Shown one piece after another: positions 1 to 9,051 of a DNA stretch of 64,000 bases (position 1 is the stretch's first letter; each line of letters opens with the position of its first letter). Position numbers and translations under genes: made by a program. The notes beneath the pieces are model-generated. The model was given only the letters and a program-made list of their open reading frames with translations. It had not been told where the DNA came from and searched no databases. This stretch comes from Chloroflexota bacterium (GTDB lineage Bacteria > Chloroflexota > UBA4733), in contig JAMCTA010000003.1 of the NCBI GenBank assembly GCA_023381895.1, forward strand, positions 9,191-73,190, read 5' to 3'.

Positions 1-365
1 GCGGCTGCCCAACTGGTGCGGCACGCATCACCGGTGCGGGCCGCCTCCCAGCTCGATTCGTCATTCACGCAGTCGGACCAAGATGGCGCAGCGGGCGGAA
101 AGACGAAGCACAGCTGCTCGCATCGGCATACCGCTCAACCCTAGACCTAGCTCGCGACCACGGTGTCACCACCGTCGCCTTCCCAGCAATCTCCACTGGC
201 GCCTACAGATACCCCCTTCCGGAAGCCGCCGGTGTCGCCTTGCAAACCATCCACGAGTTCGTAACCACCGGCACGAGCAGCATTCGTACAATCTCCTTCG
301 TCCTCAAGGGCGACCAAGCGTTCAAGGAGTTCCAACACGCATTGGAGAAAGTGGTTAGTGGATAG
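1..365 (+). CDS. Macro-domain protein (ADP-ribose-binding/deacylase type), 5' end outside the window
   Basis: Reading the frame that ends at the TAG at 363-365 gives about 120 residues of a macro domain. Visible are the GCPTGxARIT-xAGRLPAR segment followed by VIHAVGPRW near the left edge, and the family hallmark AFPAISTGAYRYP around base 178-216. Macro domains bind ADP-ribose, and members with these loops commonly hydrolyse O-acetyl-ADP-ribose or mono-ADP-ribosylated targets. The start lies left of base 1, so only the C-terminal two thirds are seen. The last 8 bases overlap the GTG start of the next oxidoreductase, which suggests translational coupling. The family call is firm; the substrate is not known. 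Confidence 0.88.
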   Translation, partial: GCPTGAARITGAGRLPARFVIHAVGPRWRSGRKDEAQLLASAYRSTLDLARDHGVTTVAFPAISTGAYRYPLPEAAGVALQTIHEFVTTGTSSIRTISFVLKGDQAFKEFQHALEKVVSG

Positions 366-1383
366 CACGCCGTCGGAACCCCCGCGCATTTGCCTCGTTG
401 GATGCGGTACTATCGGACAGGTGCACCTCAGAGCTGCTCAAGCTGCTCAACCCGATGTCTTGTATCACGCAGTATGCGATCCAGACACGGCACGCGCGCA
501 CCAGCTCGCCAACCAGGCCGATAAGCCGCTCCACACATATGCTCGATGGGAAGACGTTCTGGAGGACTCCACGATCGAGGGAGTCGATCTGTGTGTGCCG
601 AACACCCAGCACGCACCCATGGCCATCGCCGCACTCCGTGCAGGCAAGCACGTACTCGTCGAAAAGCCCATGGCCCTATCAGTAACCGATTGCTTGGCTA
701 TGCAGGAGGCGGCCTGCAAGACTGGAAGAATCCTTACGGTCATGCACAACCGCCGCTTCGAGAGCGCCGCCGAACTCGCAAGACAGCTGCTCAGTGAAGG
801 AAACATCGGGGTACCTTGCCTGTTCTTGGGCCGCGGTATCGAGGGGCCTTCCATCGTACGAGCAAACAACTGGTTGCACACCGAGACAGAGGGCGGAATC
901 GCGCTGGCCCAAACCGTTCATTTCGCCTACATGATCGAGTGGCTTCTTGATCCTGTGAAGCGAGTCTCGTGTAGCACCAGCACTTCCGGCATCGACGAGA
1001 TGAGAGCACCGGTAACAGCGATCTTCAACCTCACCACGGCGTCGGACTTGATCGGCCAGCTCGCATCGACCTTCGCGGTAGCCGCCGGAGCCCACGAGCA
1101 TCGGATACACATCTACGGCACGGGAGGCTCGATCTCGTTCGTACGTGGCGTCGTGGACGTTATCTCTCCATCACTCTATGGAGACCAGGCGATTCACCAA
1201 ACTGTGTTCGACCGGACACCAGGCGGGGAATTCGCGCGACCTATTAGGGCATTCGGCCAGGCGATCCGCGGACGAGCGAGTCCGGCAGTGACCGCCGCTG
1301 AAGGAATCTCGGCCGTTGCCGTCATGGAGGCTGCGTACAGGTCGGCGCGCGAGGGGCGGGAGATAACCGTTCAGCGCATGTAG
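358..1383 (+). CDS. Gfo/Idh/MocA-family NAD(P)-dependent oxidoreductase
   Basis: 341 residues with an N-terminal Rossmann fold: GCGTIG at residues 15-20, an acidic residue at the end of beta-2 (DPD), and the family EKP motif at 102-104 (HVLVEKPMA). The C-terminal half is the alpha/beta substrate domain, with a His in TVHFAYMIEW in the place of the usual catalytic His region. These enzymes oxidise or reduce sugars, inositols or related polyols using NAD(P). Start GTG at 358 overlaps the macro-domain gene by 8 bp, so the two are probably co-translated. The substrate cannot be read from sequence. Confidence 0.88.
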   Translation: MDSTPSEPPRICLVGCGTIGQVHLRAAQAAQPDVLYHAVCDPDTARAHQLANQADKPLHTYARWEDVLEDSTIEGVDLCVPNTQHAPMAIAALRAGKHVLVEKPMALSVTDCLAMQEAACKTGRILTVMHNRRFESAAELARQLLSEGNIGVPCLFLGRGIEGPSIVRANNWLHTETEGGIALAQTVHFAYMIEWLLDPVKRVSCSTSTSGIDEMRAPVTAIFNLTTASDLIGQLASTFAVAAGAHEHRIHIYGTGGSISFVRGVVDVISPSLYGDQAIHQTVFDRTPGGEFARPIRAFGQAIRGRASPAVTAAEGISAVAVMEAAYRSAREGREITVQRM

Positions 1384-1445
1384 CGCATCATCCTATCCGT
1401 CCCACTTTGATTTCGGCGAGGCCGTGGGGTACGCTTACTTTTCCC

Positions 1446-1518
1446 GGGGCTGTAGCTCAACTGGGAGAGCATCGCCTTTGCACGGCGGAGGTTTGGGGTT
1501 CGAGCCCCCACAGCTCCA
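1446..1518 (+). tRNA. tRNA-Ala (anticodon UGC)
   Basis: A full cloverleaf of 73 nt folds by eye: acceptor GGGGCTG with CAGCTCC, D arm GCTC/GAGC, anticodon stem TCGCC/GGCGG (one mismatch or wobble at most), loop TTTGCAC giving anticodon TGC, T arm TGGGG-TTCGAGC-CCCCA. The acceptor contains a G3:U70 wobble, the classical alanine identity element. CCA is not encoded; the base after the discriminator A is CG. Confidence 0.96.
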
Positions 1519-1932
1519 CGGCTTCCCCCTCTGGAAGAGCAATGGGGGCGGGGCGACTTTCTGGCGCCGCTTTATTCTCTACTTTTCGCTAACCGAGGAG
1601 GGGGGGCGACATTCCGGCGGGTGTCCTACCACACACTACCAGCACGAGGCTGGCAAAGCATGGCTGGCCATTCCCCCTGGGATCATTGCGCGGGTCGGTC
1701 GGGTGGTGGGGCAGTGCCTCGCGCTGCCGCTGGGCTTTGTGCGGGCAGACCTCACTGTCCGGCAGTCCAGCACTCGCCAGACAGCTGGTTTCTCAGCGCG
1801 CCAGTGCTGAACCCAGCAGCCTACTTCCTCTTCTTCGTGCCCTCAGTGCACTACTGGTAGTCCGCTTCAGGAAGCGTTGCGAGCGTGCCACCAGTTATCA
1901 TCGTGTTTCGTTGATCTTCAATGGGAGAAGCT
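1519..1932. other. Intergenic stretch of about 414 bp, no gene seen
   Basis: Lies between tRNA-Ala and the next coding region. Open frames here overlap each other in several phases, lack family-like composition and have no ribosome binding sites, so they look like chance frames in GC-rich DNA. No strong hairpin with a T-run follows the tRNA. I see nothing else that I can name. Confidence 0.5.
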
Positions 1933-3213
1933 ATGTCATCCTCACGTGCCCAGCGGGGGCGATTTGTGCCCCCCTCTACCTCTGAGCTCGACGCGGTCGC
2001 AGATCTCCTCACAGCGCTGCGCAAGCCACCGCTCCCGGAGAGCGGCAGCGCCATCGCCAGCCTTCTTCACGGCCAATCACGTCTTGCTGGCGTCACCGCC
2101 TACGCAGTCACACAGTCGGAGATCGACATTCAAGAGGCAGCGCAGGCAATCACTCGACTTCTGCAGTGGACGCAAGCGGCAGAGGATACGGTGGCAGGTG
2201 TGGCCGCGTCACGGAATGAGCGCGGAGCGGCTCTTCTCGCTCTCATCGCGGCACAGCCGCTGGACCAGAAGATCGCGAAGCACGTGCGGACGGCCCTCCA
2301 TTCCCTGGAAGGCGCTGGCATCCACCCCCCGGGCGTGCCTGCAACCTCGGGTGAACCAATCTTCCAGGTGCCTACCAGTGGTGTCGAATTTGAGCGCGCC
2401 CTAGCCAGCTACATCGACGCTGAGGGCGCCCGTACCCTCGCCCTATTCCAGGCCCGCCGTCCCGTGGGTGCCGGGATGGCCTTCGCCATCCTGCACGAAC
2501 GTGACGGTCTGTCCTTCCTTCAGACTTTCGGGGGTACGCGCCGTCAGCTTGGCCGGCAATGGGAAGACATCCTCACTGACCCATCCTCTGACGACAGTGT
2601 AGACATCCCCTTCAACTACGCCCAGTGGCTCCTGGCTGAAGCAGCACAACGCTCTACGAGTGTCGGAAGACATATACCCGAGCAGTACAACGACTGGATA
2701 CAGTTCACCGGGGGCGAGCTCCAAGGGGTCTCGCCGGAGAATGTCTACCGTGAGGCTGAGTGGAGTGACGATCTGCTGGAGCAGCATCTGGCGACATCAG
2801 GAGAGATGCTCGTTGCCGCAGTAGAGCTCGAGGGCTGGTCCATCACACCGCCAGATGTCGAATCAGACGGCAGTCTTCGCACAGGTGACGGCGAACAGAC
2901 TGCCCAGGCTGAGAGCGCATCTGACACCCCTGCTGCAGCGCTCATAGACGCACTTTTCACCGAGGAATACCGCCAGTGCTACGCTCGGCGCTGCGAGGAA
3001 ACGGCATTACTATTTGTCAGGACACAACGTCCCGAAAACGCGCTCTCAGCCCTGGCCACTGCGAAGGCGCTTCGTGACCCGTCTCGCCAGCCCAGCTCCA
3101 TTCCTCTGTGCCAGGAGTTGGTCAAGCGTGGTTTGGCACTCCGGGCCGAGCTCTCGTCGCTCGAAGAACGTGCAGAAGTGCCAGCCGCGAGAGAGTCGGA
3201 CGAAGGATCCTAG
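1933..3213 (+). CDS. Conserved-looking hypothetical protein, 426 aa
   Basis: I do not recognise the family. The protein is largely helical and acidic, with Ala/Glu/Leu-rich stretches (residues about 40-110 and 300-400), no signal peptide, no membrane segment and no clear catalytic motif. Its C-terminal third (TEEYRQCYARRCEETALLF and onward) reads like tetratricopeptide-style helices, but I cannot define repeats. The start at 1933 is preferred over the in-frame ATG at 1921 because GGGAGAAG sits 3-10 bases upstream of 1933. Codon use and length support a real gene. It stands alone between a tRNA and a convergent oxidoreductase, so context gives no function. Confidence 0.7.
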   Translation: MSSSRAQRGRFVPPSTSELDAVADLLTALRKPPLPESGSAIASLLHGQSRLAGVTAYAVTQSEIDIQEAAQAITRLLQWTQAAEDTVAGVAASRNERGAALLALIAAQPLDQKIAKHVRTALHSLEGAGIHPPGVPATSGEPIFQVPTSGVEFERALASYIDAEGARTLALFQARRPVGAGMAFAILHERDGLSFLQTFGGTRRQLGRQWEDILTDPSSDDSVDIPFNYAQWLLAEAAQRSTSVGRHIPEQYNDWIQFTGGELQGVSPENVYREAEWSDDLLEQHLATSGEMLVAAVELEGWSITPPDVESDGSLRTGDGEQTAQAESASDTPAAALIDALFTEEYRQCYARRCEETALLFVRTQRPENALSALATAKALRDPSRQPSSIPLCQELVKRGLALRAELSSLEERAEVPAARESDEGS

Positions 3214-4334
3214 AGTGCATCCGGGAGCCGGCTGAAGTCAAAGGTCGTCTCGAGTTGCTGGCGCTGCCCGGTTTCCGCTGCTCGGCGCGCAGCGAGCATA
3301 ATCTCCAAGCTGTGGCGCGCTAGCTGGCCATCGGGAACAGGGCGTTCTCGCCGCTCGATTGCACCAACGAAGTACGCTAGACTCGAAGAGATTGCGAGAT
3401 TTGCGGTTGCCTGATCCCGTGGAGGCAGCTCACGCCCAATGTGCCCTCGTGTGATTGCTGGGATATTCCACGCAGCATTAGGCTCGCTGATGCTCCGCGC
3501 ATCTCCAATGCTGAAGCGGCGAAAGCGCGCATAACCGCCCATACTCCCGTCTATCACGATCACCCCATCATCCCCCGTCAGCTCAACCGCCGGGAGTTGT
3601 GTCGCTGGTGTACAGTAGTTGGTAAGGATCGTTGCGAGTGCTCGATTGCGCATCTCGAGCACGAGTACAGCATTGTCCTCGATATCTGGTGTCAATGGTG
3701 CCCCATTGATGACACGCTGAGGCACACTCCGCACAGCTGTGGCAGAAACTGCTGACGCTGGACCGAGAAGTCCCAGGACCCAGGTGAGCGCATGAACCCC
3801 CATGTCGAAGACCACGCTTCCACCGTGCTCCTGAAAGTAGAACCACGGCCGGTCCGGCGGACCGCTGTGGGCCGATCGTGCCACAACCAGGCATGGCCGC
3901 CCGATAAGGCCAGATTCGACATCAGCTCGCGCTTGAACCGCATACGGGTGCAGGACGTGCGGTGGTTCGCACTGCAATATGACGCCGGCACGGTCAGCAG
4001 CAGCGAGCACGGCTTCGGCATCAGGGAGGGCCGTCGCCATCGGTTTCTGGAGCAGCACGTGCTTGCCAGACTCCAGCGCGAGGCGAGCGAGCTCGGCGTG
4101 CGTTGCGATGGTCGTAGCCACCACGACTGCATCAACAGTGCCGCTGTCGAGTAACTGCTGTGGCGAGCTATACGCCCGTGCGTTCACACGTGCGGCCAGC
4201 GTCTCGGCGCGGTCGAGCAGTGGGTCGGCGACGGCAGTCACTTGAACTCGTTCTTCTCCTAAGGCTTGTGCACTAGGAAGATACATTCCCCGAGCAATTG
4301 CTCCGGCGCCAAATAGCCCCAGCCGTATCGTCAT
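3210..4334 (-). CDS. Gfo/Idh/MocA-family oxidoreductase
   Basis: 374 residues. Rossmann motif GAGAIA at residues 9-14, a DP pair after beta-2, and QKP at 96-98 where most family members have EKP; the key Lys (97) is kept. The second domain shows the D-x-G-x-H pattern (FDMGVHAL) that carries the usual catalytic His. This fits an NAD(P)-linked sugar or sugar-derivative dehydrogenase. Its stop overlaps by 4 bp the 3' end of the convergent unknown gene. The ATG at 4334 has GGAAGG about 8 bases upstream. Sequence similarity to the first Gfo/Idh gene is only at family level. Confidence 0.87.
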   Translation of the reverse strand: MTIRLGLFGAGAIARGMYLPSAQALGEERVQVTAVADPLLDRAETLAARVNARAYSSPQQLLDSGTVDAVVVATTIATHAELARLALESGKHVLLQKPMATALPDAEAVLAAADRAGVILQCEPPHVLHPYAVQARADVESGLIGRPCLVVARSAHSGPPDRPWFYFQEHGGSVVFDMGVHALTWVLGLLGPASAVSATAVRSVPQRVINGAPLTPDIEDNAVLVLEMRNRALATILTNYCTPATQLPAVELTGDDGVIVIDGSMGGYARFRRFSIGDARSISEPNAAWNIPAITRGHIGRELPPRDQATANLAISSSLAYFVGAIERRERPVPDGQLARHSLEIMLAARRAAETGQRQQLETTFDFSRLPDAL

Positions 4335-4459
4335 GCTTTGCCTTCCTTCACCATTGACAGCAGACCCGAGAGTTCGTGACCAACCAGACTGGCTTGACGA
4401 GCAGTGCTGCTAGAATGCGAACATCGGAACGGCGCGAGAGGCGTGTGAGGAGCAGCAAC

Positions 4460-5800
4460 ATGGCCATCTCCCAGAGCATCTTCAAAGACTACGATGTTCG
4501 CGGCATCTACCCTAACCAGATCACTGAAGACGCAGCATACAAGATCGCGCGTGCCTTCGTTGCACACATGCAGGTCACTCAGGTTGCAGTAGGGCGCGAC
4601 ATGCGCGTGTCCTCTCCCGCTCTCGCCGAGGCGGTCATCCGAGGTGTCACAGATCAAGGCGCGGAAGCGGTCAATCTCGACCTCGTCAGCACGGACGAGC
4701 TCTACTTCGCTGTTGCCAGCTATAGCTTCCAGTCCGGCGTCATGATCACGGCATCACACAATCCCGGTGATTACAACGGGATGAAGTTCTGCCTCGCCAA
4801 CGCCGTGCCTGTGAGCCTTCAGACGGGCCTCAGCGACGTTCGAGACATGGTGCTGGAAGATCGCATCCCCCCATCATCTACGAAAGGCTCTGTCCGTCAC
4901 CTTCAGGCACTGACCGACTATGCCCGGAAAATGCACACATTCGTCCACCGGTCAGCGCTCACCCCGTTGAAGATCGTCGTCGACGCGAGCAATGGTATGG
5001 CGGGGATGACCATTCCTGAAGTCTTCCGCGATCTACCATTCAAGATCATCCCCTTGTACTTCGAGCTCGATGGGCGATTCCCTCACCATCTGGCCAGCCC
5101 ACTGGAGTCCAAAAATCTCCGTGATCTGCAAGAAGCGGTTCGTGAGCACGGTGCCGATCTCGGAGCTTTCTTTGATGGAGATGCTGATCGGATGTTCCTG
5201 GTCGATGAGCGCGGAGAGATACTCGACGGCAGTATGGTCGTACTCCTCGTCGCCCACAGTCTCCTGCAGAAGAACCCCGGAGCCACTATCCTCTACAACC
5301 TGATCTGCTCCCGCAGTGTGCCTGAGCTCATCGAGCGAGAGGGCGGTCACGCAGTTCGCACCCGCGTAGGCCACTCGTTCATCAAGGCAAAGATGCGCGA
5401 AGAAAACGCGATCTTTGGCGGCGAGCACTCTGGTCACTTCTACTATCGGGACTTCTGGTTCGCTGACTCAGGCATGATTAGCCTCCTTGTATGCCTAGAG
5501 ATTATCTGCCGGCAGGGGAAGCCAGTCTCCGAGATTGTCCACACCCTCGACAAGCGGTGCCGCAGTGGAGAGCAGAATTCCAAAGTTGCCGATGCAGCCG
5601 CAAAGCTTTGGGAGCTCAAGGAGAAGTACAAGGATGGGCACATCGACGAATTGGATGGCGTTACCGTCCAATATGACTCCTGGTGGTTTAACGTCCGTCC
5701 ATCCAACACAGAGCCCCTCCTCCGCCTCAACGTCGAGGCCGATAGTTGCGAGGAGATGCAACGCAGACGTGATGATCTCCTCGCGTTGATCCGCAACTAA
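4460..5800 (+). CDS. Phosphomannomutase/phosphoglucomutase
   Basis: 446 residues of the alpha-D-phosphohexomutase superfamily, which moves phosphate between C1 and C6 of hexose phosphates. Four family loops are visible: the phosphoserine loop TASHNP at 97-102 (Ser99), the metal loop DGDADR in the middle, the sugar-binding GEHSG, and the phosphate-binding RPSNTEP near the C-terminus. An N-terminal FKDYDVRGIYP segment is typical of bacterial ManB/AlgC types. The ATG at 4460 is chosen over 4376 because AGGAG lies about 8 bases upstream and homologous N-termini begin here. It precedes the DUF1611/epimerase genes by 11 bp and may head that operon. Confidence 0.93.
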   Translation: MAISQSIFKDYDVRGIYPNQITEDAAYKIARAFVAHMQVTQVAVGRDMRVSSPALAEAVIRGVTDQGAEAVNLDLVSTDELYFAVASYSFQSGVMITASHNPGDYNGMKFCLANAVPVSLQTGLSDVRDMVLEDRIPPSSTKGSVRHLQALTDYARKMHTFVHRSALTPLKIVVDASNGMAGMTIPEVFRDLPFKIIPLYFELDGRFPHHLASPLESKNLRDLQEAVREHGADLGAFFDGDADRMFLVDERGEILDGSMVVLLVAHSLLQKNPGATILYNLICSRSVPELIEREGGHAVRTRVGHSFIKAKMREENAIFGGEHSGHFYYRDFWFADSGMISLLVCLEIICRQGKPVSEIVHTLDKRCRSGEQNSKVADAAAKLWELKEKYKDGHIDELDGVTVQYDSWWFNVRPSNTEPLLRLNVEADSCEEMQRRRDDLLALIRN

Positions 5801-5811
5801 GAGGAGAACAT

Positions 5812-6861
5812 ATGGGAAGTGCCCGCGACGCCCAGGCCCTCTGCATTCTCGCCGAAGGTGCCTTCGACGCCGAGTCGGCCAAGACGGGGACAGGAGTGAT
5901 CCGGTACGGCGAACGGAGGATTGTTGCTGTCATTGACAGCCAGCACGCCGGCCAAGACGTTGGGGCGGTCATCGGCGTCGGTCACGGCATCCCCATCGTC
6001 TGCGACATCGGTGAAGCACTTCGATATCAGCCTGATGCACTGCTCATCGGAATCTCACCGCGAGGAGGTGCACTGCCAGAGACATGGTTGTGGCAGCTGC
6101 GCGTTGCCATCGAGAACGGAGTCCATATCATCAATGGTCTCCACGTCTTCTTAAGAGAAGATGAGAGCCTCGCAGCACTCGCTCGTAAGCACGGGGTCGA
6201 GCTATGGGACGTGCGCGAGCCGGTTGATGAAACGACGGTGGCTCAGGGCTGCCCACACCGGCCGGGAAGCCATACAATCCTGTTCGTCGGCAGTGACTGC
6301 AGCATTGGTAAGATGACGGCAGCGCTAGAGTGTCACAGCGCGGCGGTACGCCGCGGTTGGCGCTCAAAGTTCGTAGCAACGGGGCAAACCGGCATCATCA
6401 TCGCGGGCGATGGTATTCCGCTTGATCGGATCATTGGCGACTTTATGCCCGGAAGCGTCGAGCGCGCTGTTGTGGAGGCGACACGAGAACACGACTGGAT
6501 TTGGGTGGAAGGGCAGGGGTCGTTAGTGCACCCCGCCTACTCTCCCGTCACCCTCGCCCTGGTTCACGGCGCCCGAGCAGACACGATGGTGCTTGTACAC
6601 AAACTCGACCGGACCACCGTCCGTGGCTATGACGTTCCACTGCCATCCCTACCCGAACTGATTCGCATCTATGAATCGGCCGCATCTTGGGTCAAGCCCA
6701 GTCGCGTGTGTGCGGTCGCGCTCAACACGTTCGGCGTGACCGAAGAAGCGGCACAACGGGCAGTCGCTCAGACCAGCGATCTCTTGGGTTTACCGGTCAC
6801 AGACCCGATTCGCTGGGGCGCGGAGCTCATCATCGATGCTGTCGCCGCCAGCCTTCAATAA
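5812..6861 (+). CDS. DUF1611 family protein (DgcN-like, N-acetyltransferase candidate)
   Basis: 349 residues matching the DUF1611 architecture: an N-terminal Rossmann-like domain (about 1-140) and a C-terminal P-loop-like domain with GSDCSIGKMT at 160-169, a Walker A variant typical of this family. DUF1611 proteins adjacent to enolase-superfamily epimerases have been described in a D-glutamate route, in which DgcN N-acetylates D-Glu and DgcA racemises the product. That assignment is from the family, not proven here. The next gene is exactly such an epimerase, 43 bp downstream. The start ATG at 5812 has GAGGAG 6-11 bases upstream. An alternative is a muropeptide-recycling role. Confidence 0.85.
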   Translation: MGSARDAQALCILAEGAFDAESAKTGTGVIRYGERRIVAVIDSQHAGQDVGAVIGVGHGIPIVCDIGEALRYQPDALLIGISPRGGALPETWLWQLRVAIENGVHIINGLHVFLREDESLAALARKHGVELWDVREPVDETTVAQGCPHRPGSHTILFVGSDCSIGKMTAALECHSAAVRRGWRSKFVATGQTGIIIAGDGIPLDRIIGDFMPGSVERAVVEATREHDWIWVEGQGSLVHPAYSPVTLALVHGARADTMVLVHKLDRTTVRGYDVPLPSLPELIRIYESAASWVKPSRVCAVALNTFGVTEEAAQRAVAQTSDLLGLPVTDPIRWGAELIIDAVAASLQ

Positions 6862-6904
6862 CACCTCGTGTGTCCCCGACTTGGGTCATCGTGAGAGGAT
6901 CTGT

Positions 6905-7951
6905 ATGCCTAGCTTACGTCTCACCGCTATCATTCACGAAGTTCACCTTCGCGAGCCATTTCGAATCAGCAGGGGCACGCAAACCGTTGCCCGGCCTGTC
7001 ATTGTTGAGCTGCGAGTAGACGACCTCGCGGGCTATGGAGAGGCAGATCCATCCTCGTTTTACGGCGAGACCACAGAGAGCGTGCTAGCGGCGCTCCATC
7101 ATCTCGGACCGTCCATCGAGTGTGATATCGGTGATACCCAGACGCTGCAGGAGATCATCGAGCGGAGCATCCGGCTGAATCCAGCAGCACGGAGTGCCGT
7201 GCTCTGTGCCGCGTACGACCTCGCCGGCAAAGCTCTCGGCGTTCCGGTCTACCGTCTCGTAGGTCTCAATCCGGAGCGTGCTCCGCACACGTCATTTACC
7301 ATCGGCATCGCCGAGCCTGACGAGATGGCCCGCAAGGCCCAGGCGGCAGCCAGCTACCCTATCCTCAAGGTGAAGGTCGGCACCGACGACGATGCCGGCC
7401 GTCTCAAAGCAATCCGTGAGGTCCGCCCGGATGCCATTATTCGCGTCGATGCCAACGCCGCCTGGAACCCGCGCGAAGCGGTTCGCAACATCGAGCAGCT
7501 GTCCCAGTTTGATCTTCAGTTTGTCGAGCAACCGGTGGCTGCCCACGATGTCGACGGCCTGGCATGGGTGCGTCAGCGTTCGCCGCTCCCAATTTTCGCC
7601 GACGAGAGCTGTGTCACCGCCCTCGATGTGCCCCGCGTCGCGCCAGCCGTGGATGGCATCGTCGTAAAACTTGCCAAGTGCGGTGGAATACCTGGTGCAC
7701 TGGATCAAATCAATGCTGCTCACCTCTTCGGCAAGGAAGTCATGCTGGGATGCATGATTGAGACATCTCTCGGCATTACGGCCGCTGCCCACATCAGTCC
7801 TCTCGTCGAGTATGCTGACTTAGATGGTCATCTTCTGATTCGCGACGACCCCTTCCTGGGTGTCGGCGTCGAGCAGGGAAAACTCATCCTGCCGCGAGGT
7901 GCTGGACTGGGGGTACGTGACGTGCGTTCAGCGACGGCTCAGGGAGCTTGA
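6905..7951 (+). CDS. Enolase-superfamily dipeptide epimerase (L-Ala-D/L-Glu epimerase or N-acetyl-Glu racemase type)
   Basis: 348 residues with the muconate-lactonising/dipeptide-epimerase layout: capping domain about 1-125, then a TIM-like barrel. Catalytic features are KVK (155-157), metal ligands D182 (RVDAN), E208 (FVEQP) and D233 (FADES), and the second catalytic Lys in KLAKCGG near 255. GCMIETSLG near the end is characteristic of L-Ala-D/L-Glu epimerases. The start ATG at 6905 is preferred over 6836 because it has GAGAGG upstream and avoids a 26-bp overlap with the preceding gene. Next to the DUF1611 gene it may act on N-acetyl-D-glutamate or on muropeptide-derived dipeptides. Confidence 0.9.
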   Translation: MPSLRLTAIIHEVHLREPFRISRGTQTVARPVIVELRVDDLAGYGEADPSSFYGETTESVLAALHHLGPSIECDIGDTQTLQEIIERSIRLNPAARSAVLCAAYDLAGKALGVPVYRLVGLNPERAPHTSFTIGIAEPDEMARKAQAAASYPILKVKVGTDDDAGRLKAIREVRPDAIIRVDANAAWNPREAVRNIEQLSQFDLQFVEQPVAAHDVDGLAWVRQRSPLPIFADESCVTALDVPRVAPAVDGIVVKLAKCGGIPGALDQINAAHLFGKEVMLGCMIETSLGITAAAHISPLVEYADLDGHLLIRDDPFLGVGVEQGKLILPRGAGLGVRDVRSATAQGA

Positions 7952-7954
7952 TCA

Positions 7955-8209
7955 ATGGAATGGCAAGAGAGAGAAGATGAAGATATAGAGCGCCCGGTAG
8001 ACGAGTCACTTGGACATCCCACGCACACGGGCCAGCCAGCCGCGCTTCATACAACGGAGATCAGGGCTCTGGCGGTTATCTTGTTCGCGCTCGCCGGTAT
8101 CCTCCAGTTCGGCCTGAGCGGGCGATCAACTGGATTCAGCTACGTAGCCCTTTGTCTCGCGCTCGCTGGTTGCGGCGTGCTGCTCGCCGTAGGTCTTGAT
8201 GGGAAGTGA
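7955..8209 (+). CDS. Small membrane protein, 84 aa, unknown
   Basis: An acidic N-terminal 35 residues are followed by two hydrophobic segments (about 39-56 and 60-80) that should form a helical hairpin, ending with a short LDGK tail. No family is recognised. It sits 3 bp after the epimerase stop and 3 bp before the aminopeptidase start, so it is almost certainly translated as part of this operon. The tight packing is the main evidence that it is real. Confidence 0.72.
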   Translation: MEWQEREDEDIERPVDESLGHPTHTGQPAALHTTEIRALAVILFALAGILQFGLSGRSTGFSYVALCLALAGCGVLLAVGLDGK

Positions 8210-8212
8210 ATC

Positions 8213-8962
8213 GTGGCAATCATCCTGAAAACGCCAGCCGAGCTGGCGATCATGCGGCAGGCAGGTCGGATCGTTGCAGAGACTCTCGACATGCTCGCCG
8301 AGCACGTCCGCCCTGGTGTTACAACTGGAGAGCTCGACGCCCTGGCTGAGGAGTTCATCCGCAAAAAGGACGCAAAGCCCTCCTTCAAGGGCTACCGTGG
8401 CTTTCCTGCAAGTATTTGCGCTGCCGTCAACGATCAGGTGGTGCACGGAATTCCGGGATCCCACGTGCTCAATGAGGGTGACATCGTCACCGTCGACGTC
8501 GGCGCCTTCTACCGTGGTCTTCATGGTGATGCAGCAACGTCGTTTGCCGTCGGGTCTGTCAAACCAACAGCGAGTCGCCTCCTCGAAGTCTGCGCCCAGG
8601 CCCTTGATGTCGGCGTTGCCCAGGTTCATCCCGGAGCACATCTCTCCGATATCGGCGCCGCCATTCAGCCAGTCGTTGAAAAGGCAGGCTTTTCGGTCGT
8701 CCGTCAGTACTGCGGACACGGCATCGGCCGTGCTCTCCACGAAGATCCTCAGATCTTTCACTATGGTGTTCCTGGCCGCGGACCGCTTCTCCGCAAGGGA
8801 ATGGTCTTCACGATTGAGCCAATGATCAATGCTGGGCAACATGAGACGCGCATACTGGAGGACGGCTGGACGGTAGTCACCGCCGATGGCAGCCTCTCGG
8901 CACAGTTCGAGCATACAGTGGTGGTCACGGAAGATGGTCACTGTATTCTCACGCTGCTCTAA
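8213..8962 (+). CDS. map: Type I methionine aminopeptidase
   Basis: 249 residues, the usual length for the short type I enzyme that removes the initiator Met from nascent proteins in the cytoplasm. The five metal ligands are readable in order: Asp in VTVDVGA, Asp in HGDAATSF, His in GHGIGRALHEDP, Glu in FTIEPM, and Glu in QFEHTV. The N-terminus (KTPAELAIMRQAGRIV) is typical. Translation starts at GTG 8213, 3 bp after the small membrane protein gene, so it is the last gene of the operon that contains DUF1611 and the epimerase. An unusual setting, because map often sits with ribosomal protein genes. Confidence 0.96.
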   Translation: MAIILKTPAELAIMRQAGRIVAETLDMLAEHVRPGVTTGELDALAEEFIRKKDAKPSFKGYRGFPASICAAVNDQVVHGIPGSHVLNEGDIVTVDVGAFYRGLHGDAATSFAVGSVKPTASRLLEVCAQALDVGVAQVHPGAHLSDIGAAIQPVVEKAGFSVVRQYCGHGIGRALHEDPQIFHYGVPGRGPLLRKGMVFTIEPMINAGQHETRILEDGWTVVTADGSLSAQFEHTVVVTEDGHCILTLL

Positions 8963-9051
8963 GAACACCTATAGATAGATCTTCGAACTCATCCGAAAAA
9001 GGAATCCCGCCTCGCACTGATTCCGGCAGCATCCCAGCCGGTAGAGGCAAC

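Noticed and set aside
1424..1860. Several overlapping plus-strand frames after tRNA-Ala
   Set aside because: They run through the tRNA or have no ribosome site and no conserved pattern.
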